A DNA stretch of 64,000 nucleotides from Chryseobacterium turcicum. GTDB lineage: Bacteria > Bacteroidota > Bacteroidia > Flavobacteriales > Weeksellaceae. Of the stretch, positions 1-8,956 are shown one piece after another (within the stretch, counting starts at the first letter, position 1; each line of letters begins with the position of its first letter). The DNA lies in the NCBI RefSeq assembly GCF_021010565.1, contig NZ_JAJNAY010000001.1, positions 2,956,001 through 3,020,000 of the forward strand, written 5' to 3'. Position numbers and translations under genes: made by a program. The notes beneath the pieces were generated by a model. The model was not told where the DNA came from. It searched no databases and saw only the letters and a list, made by a program, of their open reading frames with translations.

Positions 1-200
1 TTCTTATTTTCTTTAGAATTTTCTTCGGATAAAATTTCCTCTTTATGAGGGAAATATTTTTCCATCATCTTAAGTTTGAATTCTCTTACCTTCTGTCTAT
101 CTTCTTTTGTTAAGCTTGCAAAAAGAAACATGCTTGCAAAAAAACAAATAAGCAGTACCGACCTTTTTGTAAAAGGAAGTTTATTAAATGGTATTTTCAT
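1..200 (-). CDS. Partial small secreted or membrane-anchored protein (3' end outside window)
   Basis: The ATG at 200 opens a frame that runs without a stop to the window edge, giving 66 visible residues. Residues 1-30 form a basic start (MKIPFNKLPFTKR) followed by a hydrophobic stretch (VLLICFFASMFLFA), which looks like a signal peptide or single membrane anchor. The rest is charged and rich in Lys and Glu. It starts only 9 bases after the stop of the T9SS cargo gene, so the two probably form one operon. I do not recognise the family, and the C-terminus is missing. Confidence 0.6.
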   Translation of the reverse strand, partial: MKIPFNKLPFTKRSVLLICFFASMFLFASLTKEDRQKVREFKLKMMEKYFPHKEEILSEENSKENK

Positions 201-209
201 GATTATGGC

Positions 210-1592
210 TTAGTTGACAATAATTTTAAATGTTTTGATGACTTTTCCGTCTTTTGTAAGACTAATAAGATAAAAACTTTGAATAGCAAGTGAACTTGAA
301 TAAGACTTGGCCTTATGATCAATTTTCTCTAATCTCACTAATCTTCCCCCACCGTCGTATATAGAAATATTTAGGTTTTCCATAGCTGGAAATTTTATCG
401 TAAATAATTCATCTTTTTTTACAGGATTAGGATATAAAACGATTTGTTCAAAATCAAGTGAAATCTGATCTGGGGTAATTTCTGAAATAGGAGATGTTTT
501 TATATCATCTTTTTTATCAAGTCGTAATGGTGTTACTGCAAATGTGAACTTGTTAAATAGATTAGTATCGTAATCATTGATAAAGTTTACTTTAGAAAAA
601 TTAATGAAACTATCATCGGCTATACCTTGTATTTTAATTGTTTCACCATTTACACTCTTGAGAATCATCCAGTATACCAAAGGTAAATTATCTGGATTAA
701 CGGATTTTTTATCAATTCTTACTTTATAATCTTTTTTTGAAATAGTTGGACCTATGAAATTAATTTCCCAACTTCTTTCAAGAACATCAAAATTTCCATC
801 TTTTTTAAAAGACATTTTTTTGTTATCATCAGACCACATAACAAAGTTATTATGATCAAATATGCTGGGATTCTCAGCATTGAGATTTTTAATATAGGTT
901 TTACCAATCGTTAAAAATTGATCTTCCTGATTACATGACTGTTTTTGATATAATTCATTTCCATCATCTCTTCCAAGTCCGGTAGGTCTGTGGATAAACT
1001 CTTTCTGTTTTTCAGGATCCCAAATAATCTTTCCATCGCTCCCATAATATTTTCCTCTTTCTAGAGATATTCCATACTTTATTGATAAGTAAGAATGTAT
1101 TTTGTTAAGATCAATTGGCTTCGACTTTTTAGGAAGAAAAATTAGTTCATACAGATTATGATCATCAAAAGAGATTTGTAAACTGTCATTTTTTCCTTTT
1201 TCTCTTTCAGCATTGCTATTTAAGGTAAAAATGCTAGGCTTTTTTTTAATTTTAAAAACTTTTTTACCATCTCTAATTTCATATGCATTATTACTTAAAG
1301 AGCTCTTTCTTTCTTCTCTCTCCCAAATTTTATCATCTTCTTTTGAGGTATGTACAAGACTTAATGTATGACTTTTATTTATACTGTGTTTAATATACTT
1401 TTTGAAAAGTCGGTTTTTTATTCCTGGGTGAAAGTTCACTAGAGTTTCTTCACTCCTACTGGAGGCTTCACGAAGTGTAGGTGCCGATTTTTCCCAGATT
1501 TGAGCATCCGATCCAACCAGTTGCGAGAAAACATTCGATGAACACATGAGGATGAGTATCAACGTCGTTTTTAGACATAAAAGTTTTGACAT
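210..1592 (-). CDS. T9SS type A sorting domain-containing secreted protein
   Basis: A 460-residue protein with a signal peptide at about residues 1-24 (ending NVFSQ) and a C-terminal type A sorting domain over roughly the last 80 residues: LYPNPV, then a short beta-rich segment ending in KVIKTFKIIVN. The domain directs export through the type IX secretion system and, in known members, anchoring at the cell surface. The middle carries the motif series YLSIKYGI, GLGRDDGNELYQKQS and NFVMWSDD, which I associate with a recurrent extracellular domain of Bacteroidota T9SS cargo. That association is from memory. Ligand or enzymatic role is unknown. It is followed at 9 bases by a partial gene, probably in the same operon. 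Confidence 0.85.
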   Translation of the reverse strand: MSKLLCLKTTLILILMCSSNVFSQLVGSDAQIWEKSAPTLREASSRSEETLVNFHPGIKNRLFKKYIKHSINKSHTLSLVHTSKEDDKIWEREERKSSLSNNAYEIRDGKKVFKIKKKPSIFTLNSNAEREKGKNDSLQISFDDHNLYELIFLPKKSKPIDLNKIHSYLSIKYGISLERGKYYGSDGKIIWDPEKQKEFIHRPTGLGRDDGNELYQKQSCNQEDQFLTIGKTYIKNLNAENPSIFDHNNFVMWSDDNKKMSFKKDGNFDVLERSWEINFIGPTISKKDYKVRIDKKSVNPDNLPLVYWMILKSVNGETIKIQGIADDSFINFSKVNFINDYDTNLFNKFTFAVTPLRLDKKDDIKTSPISEITPDQISLDFEQIVLYPNPVKKDELFTIKFPAMENLNISIYDGGGRLVRLEKIDHKAKSYSSSLAIQSFYLISLTKDGKVIKTFKIIVN

Positions 1593-1816
1593 AATAGTGA
1601 TTATGTATTAATATTATTGGAGGTGAATTTTTTCAGTAAAAAATGAGGAGAATTCCTGAAAGTTAATGGAATATTGTATGTTTTGGCTTCATATTATGGT
1701 GAGTTAGTTATTAGTGCCGCAAAAGTAATAAAATAATCATAGTAAAGTAAAAAAAATATTAAAATATGTTAAATATCTTTTTTTTAGTTAGTTATCGTAC
1801 AAAACTAATAGCTTAA

Positions 1817-2212
1817 AGCGACAAAACTCGACGTATTTTTTTCCTATACATAATACATTGGATAATAAAACGGTTAGTTTATACAGATACATTTTTAAAT
1901 ATTGAAAAAGCAAAAATTTTTGCTAATTTATTCAGAAGTGATATTAATGAAAAATATGATTGGAAATACTTTTTAGGGCTAGCCGATTGCCTTAATAGTA
2001 TAAACATTAATGCTTTTTATTTTCTTAAAGAAATGGCGGAAATAGATTATGAAATTTCCAAAACACCAGAGAATAGAAAACTTCCTAGAAATGGGGAAAA
2101 GGAAGCCTTATTATATTCTTGTGGAATTGCACATGAAAGGAGTGGCTGGAGCTCTAGTTTTAATATATCTCAAGTTGGAAAAGATCTCTACGAATATGTA
2201 ATAAAAAATTAA
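1817..2212 (+). pseudogene. Orphan open frame lacking a start, probable gene remnant
   Basis: This frame stays open for 131 codons and ends in TAA at 2210-2212. The only ATG is internal, at about 2031, which would give a product of about 60 residues. The translation looks protein-like: it contains KYDWKYFLGLADCLNS and later GEKEALLYSCGIAHERSGW. I do not recognise the family. Missing its 5' end and lying next to an insertion sequence, it is most simply a decayed gene, but a short protein from the internal ATG cannot be excluded. Confidence 0.4.
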
Positions 2213-2444
2213 AATAAACTTATAAATAGGATTTATATGTCAAAAATGACCATACAGATGACGAAAAAAAAATGTCTAATGCTAAAAGCGGTTTTGCAAA
2301 ATTTGCGTTTCCGGGTTTAAATTAAAATTTGTTTTGAACTTTAGACAAATCAAGTCCCAAACTTATTAAATTCCAGAAACATACATATAAGTAATGGTTA
2401 AAATTTAATGTCGTATTTTGTTCCGAAATTAGTCAAAACAAGAT

Positions 2445-3011
2445 TTAATTTTCTTTGAGATTTTGAAATGATTGATAAGCCTCAAAATCTAACCATTGAT
2501 ACTTTATCCTTCGCCATAGAATTTCAATTAGATTTAACTCTGGAGAATATGGTGGCAAAAAGTAAATAAAAACATCTTTTTCTTTCCATTGTTCTATTTT
2601 AGCCATAAATTTCTTTGATTTATGGATTGGTGAATTGTCAAGAATGACGATCGTTTTTTTAACGGTTTGTTCCACAAAACGATTCATAAAGCAGATAAGT
2701 CTATCTGAATTAAAGGTTGTTTCAAGTATTTCGAAATGAAGTTTATTTTTACGGTTCATCAACCCAACTACATTCTGATATTTGCCTTTAGCAGCAGGTA
2801 ATACTATTTGATTATCCTTTGTTTGCCAAGCATAAGGTACATTAGGATGGAGTCCAAAATGACTTTGGTCTCCAAAATATACATCAATATAACCGATATC
2901 TTCCAAACTCTTTAATGTTTCTATTTGCTTTTGTTTAAATCGAAATTGTTCTTCGTTTCGTTTCCCTTTTAAAGAGAGCCTAGCTCTTTTCCATTTATAA
3001 CCCAGTAACTT
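2445..3011 (-). CDS. IS630 family transposase, downstream frame (DDE catalytic part)
   Basis: This frame is open from 3011 to 2445. From the first methionine at 2906 it encodes 153 residues with the full D,D,E triad: the first Asp in YFGDQSHFG (residue 13), the second in VILDNSPIH (residue 90), and the Glu in LPPYSPELNLIEILWRRIK (residue 128). It completes the helix-turn-helix frame that ends at 2995. Joining the frames requires a +1 (or -2) shift within about 2998-3011. Either ribosomes shift there, or the element carries an inactivating indel. The catalytic residues themselves are intact. Confidence 0.8.
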   Translation of the reverse strand, partial: KLLGYKWKRARLSLKGKRNEEQFRFKQKQIETLKSLEDIGYIDVYFGDQSHFGLHPNVPYAWQTKDNQIVLPAAKGKYQNVVGLMNRKNKLHFEILETTFNSDRLICFMNRFVEQTVKKTIVILDNSPIHKSKKFMAKIEQWKEKDVFIYFLPPYSPELNLIEILWRRIKYQWLDFEAYQSFQNLKEN

Positions 3012-3387
3012 TTAAAAAATTCTGCAATGTTTTTTTGCAGATGATAATATTGTGTTGCTGTTCAAAGTAAATTAATACATTTTTTAAATTTCTATTGTGA
3101 AGTTCTAATTGCTCTGAAACCTCTTTGGAATAGTCTTTCAAAAGGGTTTTCGCACCTCTTCCCTCTGATATAGCAAGGGAATCAACCCCTATTTTATCCC
3201 AATTATCAAACCAACGTTCAATTGTTCTGCGACTTACTTTAAAAATAGAAGCTAGCTCTTTAATCTTGTGCCGTTGATCTGATAAAACAAGGCATTGACT
3301 GCGTTTTCTAACAGTATTATTAGGGCTATTTTGATGAAGGTGCTCTAATAACTCAATCTCTCCTTTTTTAAGTGTTACATATCTCAT
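2995..3387 (-). CDS. IS630 family transposase, upstream frame (DNA-binding helix-turn-helix part)
   Basis: A 130-residue N-terminal part with a helix-turn-helix at about residues 38-65 (IKELASIFKVSRRTIERWFDNW), which is typical of the DNA-binding half of IS630/Tc1 transposases. It ends with TAA just where the catalytic frame begins, and the two frames overlap by only about 14 bases. The 5' end lies 51 bases inside the right terminal repeat. The product alone lacks the DDE core and would need frameshifting to make an active transposase. Confidence 0.8.
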   Translation of the reverse strand: MRYVTLKKGEIELLEHLHQNSPNNTVRKRSQCLVLSDQRHKIKELASIFKVSRRTIERWFDNWDKIGVDSLAISEGRGAKTLLKDYSKEVSEQLELHNRNLKNVLIYFEQQHNIIICKKTLQNFLKVTGL

Positions 3388-3601
3388 AATGAGATAAATA
3401 TACCGAATTTACCCATTGCAAACAATTAAATACGACATTATTTTATTCTAATTACTTAACATTGAAAATTTAAGAAGCAAAGATTATAAAACAAGTCGAT
3501 TAAGCATGAACTATTCATGAGCTTTATCATTCATCTTTACTTTCTAAAATATTTGCGTGAAAAATATAATCTATATCGATTAAGATATAAACTGCTTTAA
3601 A

Positions 3602-4696
3602 TTATTCCCACCAATTCTGAAAATGATGATTGGTTTTATTTAAATCTAAAACTTCACCGATTTTTGGAGTAAGAATCTGTAGATTTTTTTCTTTTCCAAG
3701 CGATGTTACCTTTTGCAAAGGCTCATTCCAGGGATGTAAAGCCAAAGCAAATTTTGCGGAATGTACAGGAATAATATTTTTTGCCTGGATATCTAAACTT
3801 GCCTGAATAACATCTTCTGGCAAAGCGTGAATGTATTTCCAGGCAGGATTGTACTGTCCGTTTTCCATAATGGCAAAATCAAATGGTCCGTATTGTTCAC
3901 CAATTGTTTTAAAATGAGTATCATAACCGCTATCACCACCTAAAAATAGTTTTTTCGTAGGAGTTTCCAAAACATAAGAAGTCCACAACGTTGTATTTCT
4001 TTGGAATTTTCTTCCCGAAAAGTGTCTTGCCGGAGTAAAAGTTATTTTAAAATCATTTTTTAAAGCTACCGTTGCGCCCCAGTCTTCTTCAATCAACTGG
4101 TTTTCAGAATAACCCCATCTTTCAAAATGCGCTCCTACTCCCAAAGGCATAATTACTTTTCCTACTTTCTCACGAATGGCTTTTACCGTCGGAAAATCTA
4201 AATGGTCATAATGATCATGTGTAATTACCAGATAATCGATATTTGGAATATCTTGAGGTTTAAACAAATCTGAACCGTCAAAAGCTTTATTAAAAAACTT
4301 AAAAGGCGAACCAAAAGTGCTCAAAACAGGATCAATCAGAAAAGAAACTCCATTGATTTTTATGAAATAAGAAGAATGTCCCATCCAAATGAAAACATCT
4401 TCACTATCAGAAATTTTACTTAAATCGGTATGAATTGCAGGAATTGCTTGTAATGGCTTTAATAATGGGTCTTTTTTACCAAACAAAAAATTGACCATTA
4501 CTTTTGGCATCGAAAAACCTTCCGCAATCTGTGGAGTAAAACTCTGATTTTGGAATTGTTTATTCTTGTAATTTTTAGAATTAAGTATTTTTTCAAGACG
4601 TTTTCCTTTTGCTTCGGCACCAAAAACCTCCTGAGACATTACAAAATAAGTTGCTGCTACCAATACTGCAATCAATATAATTAAATAAACCATCAT
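3602..4696 (-). CDS. MBL-fold metal-dependent hydrolase (NAPE-PLD/UlaG-like), membrane-anchored
   Basis: A 364-residue protein with an N-terminal membrane segment (residues 3-20) followed by a metallo-beta-lactamase fold. The metal motif THDHYDHLD is at residues 159-167. MGHSSYFIKINGVSFLIDPV precedes it and GGDSGYD follows, a pattern typical of the beta-lactamase superfamily 2 branch that includes NAPE-hydrolysing phospholipase D and RomA-like proteins. It probably hydrolyses a phospho- or carboxylic ester at the membrane. The substrate cannot be read from sequence. Length fits the family. It stands alone, with a 600-base noncoding gap on its 5' side. Confidence 0.8.
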   Translation of the reverse strand: MMVYLIILIAVLVAATYFVMSQEVFGAEAKGKRLEKILNSKNYKNKQFQNQSFTPQIAEGFSMPKVMVNFLFGKKDPLLKPLQAIPAIHTDLSKISDSEDVFIWMGHSSYFIKINGVSFLIDPVLSTFGSPFKFFNKAFDGSDLFKPQDIPNIDYLVITHDHYDHLDFPTVKAIREKVGKVIMPLGVGAHFERWGYSENQLIEEDWGATVALKNDFKITFTPARHFSGRKFQRNTTLWTSYVLETPTKKLFLGGDSGYDTHFKTIGEQYGPFDFAIMENGQYNPAWKYIHALPEDVIQASLDIQAKNIIPVHSAKFALALHPWNEPLQKVTSLGKEKNLQILTPKIGEVLDLNKTNHHFQNWWE

Positions 4697-5302
4697 TAAA
4701 ATTTGAAATTCAAATGTAAAAAACTTTCTTTAAGTTATCTACTCTTTCCTCAATGACGAATGAAAATGAATTTTACTTTTTTAATAAACAATTAAAATGT
4801 TGGTAATCGCAAAGAGCGCAAAGATTTTTAATTTTCATACTGTTTTTAAGGCGCAAGAAAATCAAAGATTTTCAGTTATTAAGTATTACATTTTATAAAA
4901 ATAGATATCTGATTGTAAGAGCTTGTTTAAGTTTTATTAATTTAAATTCTGTACGATTGGCTTTTGATTTTTTTTAATCATTTTTATATAATTCTCGCAG
5001 ATACAAAGATTTAGCTGATTAAAAGGAGAGTTATTAATCTGCTAAATCAGCAAAATCAGCGAGATAAATTATTTTTATTTAATTTTTCACAGGCTCTAAG
5101 TCTTCTATTTCATCTACTTATTTTGCTAAATTAAATATAAAATGATATTGTGATTCTAAAATTTTAGCTTTGATAAAATCCTTGCGCCTTAATAATTTTA
5201 AGTTTTAAAAAAGTTCTTTGCGCATTTGCGAAAACCAGCAAAAAGAAGACTTCAATATCCATCAAAAATATTTAAATTCGTTTACCGAAAAAACTTTCTA
5301 TT
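4697..5302. other. 606-base intergenic region with short direct and inverted repeats
   Basis: No reading frame with protein-like content is seen. The stretch holds short repeated phrases of the GCAAAGAGCGCAAAGA, CGCAGATACAAAGATTTAGCTGA and AATCAGCAAAATCAGCGAG kind, in both orientations, between two divergently transcribed genes. Similar short motifs occur elsewhere in the window (about 18.1-18.3 and 45.0-45.2 kb). It probably contains both promoters, but I cannot place a convincing consensus. Confidence 0.4.
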
Positions 5303-6847
5303 TTGAAATATTTTATCTTCACTTTATTGGCGTTAAGTTTTGCTTCATGCAATTCTGTGAAAAAATATAATGAGCAAAGATTAAGCATGGTTTCTCCTGA
5401 AAAACTGCGTGATGATGTCGATTTCACTTACCAAAAACTTCAGGAGATGCATCCTAATCTGAATTGGTATATTTCAAAAAAAGAACTCGATTTTAAATTT
5501 GATAGTTTAAAGATGGCTATCAATAAGCCTTTAACGCCTACTGAGTTTTATTTTAAACTACAACCTGTTATCAGTCAAATCCGCGAAGGTCATTTATCTT
5601 TAAAAATTCCTGCAAAAAGGTTTTCAAAAAAAGAAATTAAAGCTTTAAAAAATAAAAAAGGACTCTTTGGAAGATTTGAATATCATGTAGTAGATGACCA
5701 TTTGTATTTCATTGAAAATAAAGATTCTATTCAAAATATCAAACCGGGAACAGAACTTTTAAGTATTAATGGAGTTTCTGTGGCAGATTATCTTAAAAAA
5801 TATCGTGAACTCATAAGCAGTGACGGTTACAATTCTACTTTTTATCCTTATTATTTAAAAGATGTTTTCTTTAATTTTTTTACTGCTGAAAAAGGGATTT
5901 TAGACAGTGCAAAAATTGAAACTCTTTATGAAGATAAAAAACAAACTCTGGTTTTAAAAAGGGAAAGTAAAAACAAAACAGAAATTGAAAAAGAAAAAAT
6001 CGATAAAAAGAGAACTGCCGAAAAAAAACTTAATGATTATGTAGCATCAACAAGCTCTTACAATAGAAATTTCAATTTTTTAGACAAAGACAGTACGATT
6101 GCTTATATGAAAATTAAAAGCTTCACAAGAACATTTTCAGATAAATTTTATAAAGAATCTTTTGCCAAAATTAAAAATGCGGAATCTTCTTACCTCATCA
6201 TCGATATTCGTGAAAATTATGGTGGCTCGTTGTATGAAATCAATCAGCTTTATTCTTATCTCGCTCCTGAACCTTTTGTTTTGATAAAACCTTCTCAACT
6301 TACCTCGAGAGTAAGCCCGCTTAAAACCAATTATTTTAGAAAGTCAAGCCCACTGCAATATACTTTTAAAAGCCTTGCTTATCCAGGATATTTCTTTTAT
6401 CAGACGTTGAATGTGTATAAAGGAAAAGATGGTGTCGCTTATTATAAAATGAAAGAAAATAAATCTACCAAGCCAAAACAAGATGCTTTCAAAGGAAAAG
6501 TGTATGTTTTGATTAATGGCGGAAGTTTTTCAGCGTCGTCTATTATTTCATCTAAATTAAAATTTGACAAGCGTGTAACATTAGTTGGTGAAGAAACCGG
6601 CGGCGCCAATGACGGAACGGTTGCAGGATTTTATTCTTATCAAATGCTTCCCAATTCTAAAATAGATTTACCTATAGGATTACTTTTGGTGCAGCCCAAT
6701 ATTGATTTTACACATACAAAAAAAGGAGTCGTTCCTGATGTTGAAATTTCTCAAGGCGTTCAGGATATTATCGATAAAAAAGATGTACAATTAGACTGGA
6801 TAAAAGCTGAAATTGAAAAAGAGAAAAGTTTAAAAACTACTAAGTGA
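5303..6847 (+). CDS. S41 family (C-terminal processing) peptidase, lipoprotein
   Basis: A 514-residue protein starting at TTG. This start is chosen because it gives a complete lipoprotein signal peptide with the lipobox ASC (Cys16). The middle holds a PDZ-like region (KPGTELLSINGVSV, about residues 150-165). The C-terminal peptidase domain has YLIIDIRENYGGSLYEI, the nucleophile region INGGSFSASS (about residues 405-414) and GEETGGANDG, all typical of tail-specific proteases. It probably cleaves peptides or protein tails in the periplasm. The stop is coupled to the next gene (YdcF family), so the two likely form an operon. Confidence 0.85.
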   Translation: MKYFIFTLLALSFASCNSVKKYNEQRLSMVSPEKLRDDVDFTYQKLQEMHPNLNWYISKKELDFKFDSLKMAINKPLTPTEFYFKLQPVISQIREGHLSLKIPAKRFSKKEIKALKNKKGLFGRFEYHVVDDHLYFIENKDSIQNIKPGTELLSINGVSVADYLKKYRELISSDGYNSTFYPYYLKDVFFNFFTAEKGILDSAKIETLYEDKKQTLVLKRESKNKTEIEKEKIDKKRTAEKKLNDYVASTSSYNRNFNFLDKDSTIAYMKIKSFTRTFSDKFYKESFAKIKNAESSYLIIDIRENYGGSLYEINQLYSYLAPEPFVLIKPSQLTSRVSPLKTNYFRKSSPLQYTFKSLAYPGYFFYQTLNVYKGKDGVAYYKMKENKSTKPKQDAFKGKVYVLINGGSFSASSIISSKLKFDKRVTLVGEETGGANDGTVAGFYSYQMLPNSKIDLPIGLLLVQPNIDFTHTKKGVVPDVEISQGVQDIIDKKDVQLDWIKAEIEKEKSLKTTK

Positions 6848-7407
6848 TGAAAATTTTAATCAAATCATTTAAGTTTTTAGTCTTCCTGATGATTTCTTGG
6901 TTCATTGCACATACCATCTACATTGTCGTTGACGGGTTATCTGATGAAGGTAAAAAAGCAGATATTGCGATTATCCTCGGAAGCAAAGTAAATGAAGACG
7001 GTACTTTATCTACAAGACTTGAAAAACGTTTGGAAACCGGAATTAAACTGTACAAAAATCATCGTGTCAAAAAAATTCTGGTCAGTGGCGGTTTAGGTAA
7101 AGAAGGCTTTTATGAAGGTTCAAAAATGAAAGAATTTTTAGTTAATAAGGCAGTTCCGGACTCTATAATTTTAGTGGATAATTATGGTAATAATACCAGA
7201 TTAACTGTAGAAAACACTTTGAAATTTCAGCAAAAATATAAGTTTAAAAACATCATCGTTGTTTCCCAATATTTTCATGTAACCCGCACAAAAAAACTTT
7301 TTAAAGAAAAAGGTTTTACACAGGTAGAAAGTGTAAGCCCAAGATATTTTGAATGGCGGAATTTGTATTCAATTTTAAGAGAATTTCCGGCTTATTATAC
7401 CCAATAA
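6847..7407 (+). CDS. YdcF/SanA family membrane protein (DUF218)
   Basis: A 186-residue protein with an N-terminal membrane segment (about residues 9-27) and a DUF218 domain. ADIAIILGSKVNEDGTLSTRLEKRLETG, ILVSGGLGKEG, NYGNNTRLTVEN and IIVVSQYFHVTRTKKLF are characteristic of the family. Members act in or near the cell envelope; the biochemical role is unsettled, possibly envelope-polymer related. The ATG at 6847 shares its A with the stop of the S41 peptidase (TGATG), which suggests translational coupling. A GTG one codon earlier is possible. A hairpin follows at 7458-7480. Confidence 0.8.
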   Translation: MKILIKSFKFLVFLMISWFIAHTIYIVVDGLSDEGKKADIAIILGSKVNEDGTLSTRLEKRLETGIKLYKNHRVKKILVSGGLGKEGFYEGSKMKEFLVNKAVPDSIILVDNYGNNTRLTVENTLKFQQKYKFKNIIVVSQYFHVTRTKKLFKEKGFTQVESVSPRYFEWRNLYSILREFPAYYTQ

Positions 7408-7457
7408 GTGTTGATAGTTTTAATTTCAGCGCATTAAAATTTAATTTTAGCATTAAA

Positions 7458-7480
7458 AAAGCTCCCGAATTGGGAGCTTT
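7458..7480. terminator. Bidirectional hairpin terminator
   Basis: AAAGCTCCC pairs with GGGAGCTTT around a short loop, with A-rich and T-rich flanks. It sits between two convergent genes (YdcF and the GreA/Rnk-like gene) and can serve both. Confidence 0.75.
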
Positions 7481-7498
7481 CAAACTACATATTGATAA

Positions 7499-7876
7499 TT
7501 AGTTGATATGTTCTACGCTAAGAATTTCAATTTTTCTATCACCATTTTCAAAAGGCCAATCGATAATTTCGCCTTCTTTATTCCCTACAATCGCCAGTGC
7601 AATATTAGATAATACAGAATATTTTCCTTTTTTTACTTTGGCTTTATCCTCAGAAACAATCACAAATTTCTGCTCTTGAGGATGTGAAGAATCTTTTATT
7701 TTAACTTCGCAATTGATGGTTACAACATCTTTTGGCAAATCACGACGTAAAACCTGCTTTGCGTTTCTTAATTGAGCAAGAAGTATTTTTTCTTCTTCAG
7801 CAGTTGTTTTTTTTCTTCTTAAATGTTCTTTTATTAAATCATATACTCCTGTGGTTAAAATAATCTGTTCTGACAT
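7499..7876 (-). CDS. GreA/GreB/Rnk-like transcription factor, C-terminal domain protein
   Basis: Starting at the ATG at 7876 (MSEQIILTTGVYDLIKEH) gives 125 residues, the usual size for this short Bacteroidota family. A longer frame to 8002 is open, but its translation is not protein-like. After a short helical N-terminal part (about residues 1-50), the C-terminal half has the FKBP-like fold pattern of Gre factors: VTINCEVKIKD, KFVIVSEDKAKVKKGKYSVLSNIALAIVGNKEGE. It lacks the long antiparallel coiled coil of true GreA. It therefore probably binds RNA polymerase like Rnk without inducing transcript cleavage; that is inference. Confidence 0.75.
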   Translation of the reverse strand: MSEQIILTTGVYDLIKEHLRRKKTTAEEEKILLAQLRNAKQVLRRDLPKDVVTINCEVKIKDSSHPQEQKFVIVSEDKAKVKKGKYSVLSNIALAIVGNKEGEIIDWPFENGDRKIEILSVEHIN

Positions 7877-8218
7877 AATTTTATTTTTTAAAAATTGAGA
7901 TTTCTGAATGCAGAATATTGACTCAGACATAACCATTGTGCACAAAAATTTGTGATAAGGTATGCAGAATGCACATTCAGAAAAAAAAATGAATTGGTTC
8001 AAACACTTAATAATGCCCTGTCCCGAGTCTCGACAGGGATACTAAATAAACTCTTTAGAATTTTTTAAAAATTTATCATCATGCAGATATGACAAAGACA
8101 ACGAAAGTGTAATCGAAGTATACTTTACCGGAAAAAAGTACTTTTTTGTCATTTAATTGAATTGTTACGAAGATACGACTTATAATCGACATGATGAAAA
8201 TCGTAGCTTCGTATCAAT

Positions 8219-8821
8219 TTATTTTTTTTGAAATTCAATCAAAATATTTTCTATTTGCTGAACGTATTTTCCATAAAACATTTTATACCAATATTTCCCC
8301 AGCAAGAAAAGACCAAAAAGACCGATAGCAAGTGTAGAAAGAATCGTAGTCGCTACCTTAAAATCACTCATCGGTTTGGGATGCGGGATAAATTCGACAA
8401 CGATAATAAGTTCACAGACCAAAAATGGCACAAATGAAAGCATAAATGATAGATAATACTGCTTATTAAGGTCAAACTGGTACATTAAATCTTTCAAAGA
8501 ATCGTAGGTATTCATCATTGGGTTGCCTATATTATTGTATAATTTAAAAAACTTACTGAAGAAAAATGATACTACAATTACCATTGAGAAAAGCAAAACC
8601 GTCAAATAAAATTTAAACTTAAATGGAGCTTCCGGCACAGGAATCCAGACTACAGCGAATCCAAAGAGTAATATTCCTACGGTAGACCAAAATTCCATTC
8701 GCATGTTTTTTCTGATTTTTTCTAGCGGAAGATTAATTTTATTTTTCTGTTCAATACTGATTTCAGGCGTTTCATCAGAAACATCGTCATTCCATGCATT
8801 TTTTAGGTCATCTATATTCAT
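8219..8821 (-). CDS. Four-helix membrane protein, probable partner (anti-sigma-like) of the adjacent ECF sigma factor
   Basis: The start is placed at the ATG at 8821 (MNIDDLKNAWNDD), giving 200 residues. Codons further upstream only translate the GATTCGAG repeat. The N-terminal 45 residues are soluble and acidic or basic. Four hydrophobic segments follow: FWSTVGILLFGFAVVWI, FYLTVLLFSMVIVVSFFF, YYLSFMLSFVPFLVCELIIVV and TTILSTLAIGLFGLFLL. The C-terminus is cytoplasm-like. It lies just downstream of a sigma-70 gene. In Bacteroidota such pairs often consist of a sigma factor and a membrane regulator, so an anti-sigma role is inferred from position only. Confidence 0.6.
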   Translation of the reverse strand: MNIDDLKNAWNDDVSDETPEISIEQKNKINLPLEKIRKNMRMEFWSTVGILLFGFAVVWIPVPEAPFKFKFYLTVLLFSMVIVVSFFFSKFFKLYNNIGNPMMNTYDSLKDLMYQFDLNKQYYLSFMLSFVPFLVCELIIVVEFIPHPKPMSDFKVATTILSTLAIGLFGLFLLGKYWYKMFYGKYVQQIENILIEFQKK

Positions 8822-8849
8822 AATGTTTATTTTTTTGTTTGGAGATACA

Positions 8850-8908
8850 GGATTCGAGTTTCGGGATTCGAGATTCGAGATTCGAGATTCGAGTTTCGGG
8901 ATTCGAGT
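8850..8908. repeat. GATTCGAG-type short tandem repeat
   Basis: About seven copies of an 8- to 10-base unit (GATTCGAG, alternating with TTTCGG) lie between the sigma factor gene and its membrane partner. The number of copies could vary by slippage. In one frame it translates to repeated ES(R/N) residues, an artefact of the repeat. Confidence 0.7.
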
Positions 8909-8956
8909 ATTAAGTCTCACTTTCGAATCTTGTATCTCGTAACACGTATCTCATAT

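Larger units (their letters stand above)
2408..3438 (-). mobile_element. IS630-type insertion sequence, about 1031 bp, with ends and TA target
   Basis: The ends are 11-base perfect inverted repeats: ATGTCGTATTT at 2408-2418 and its complement at 3428-3438. A TA dinucleotide flanks each side (2406-2407 and 3439-3440), as expected for IS630/Tc1 elements that insert at TA. The transposase lies inside in two overlapping frames on the minus strand. The flanking DNA on both sides is AT-rich and I cannot identify an interrupted gene. Confidence 0.85.

Noticed and set aside
4697..5302. Search for a small RNA or gene in the 606-base gap
   Set aside because: Only short direct and inverted repeats were found; no terminator or protein-like frame to support a gene.
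8822..8920. N-terminal extension of the membrane partner of the sigma factor
   Set aside because: The extra residues are only the translation of the GATTCGAG repeat.
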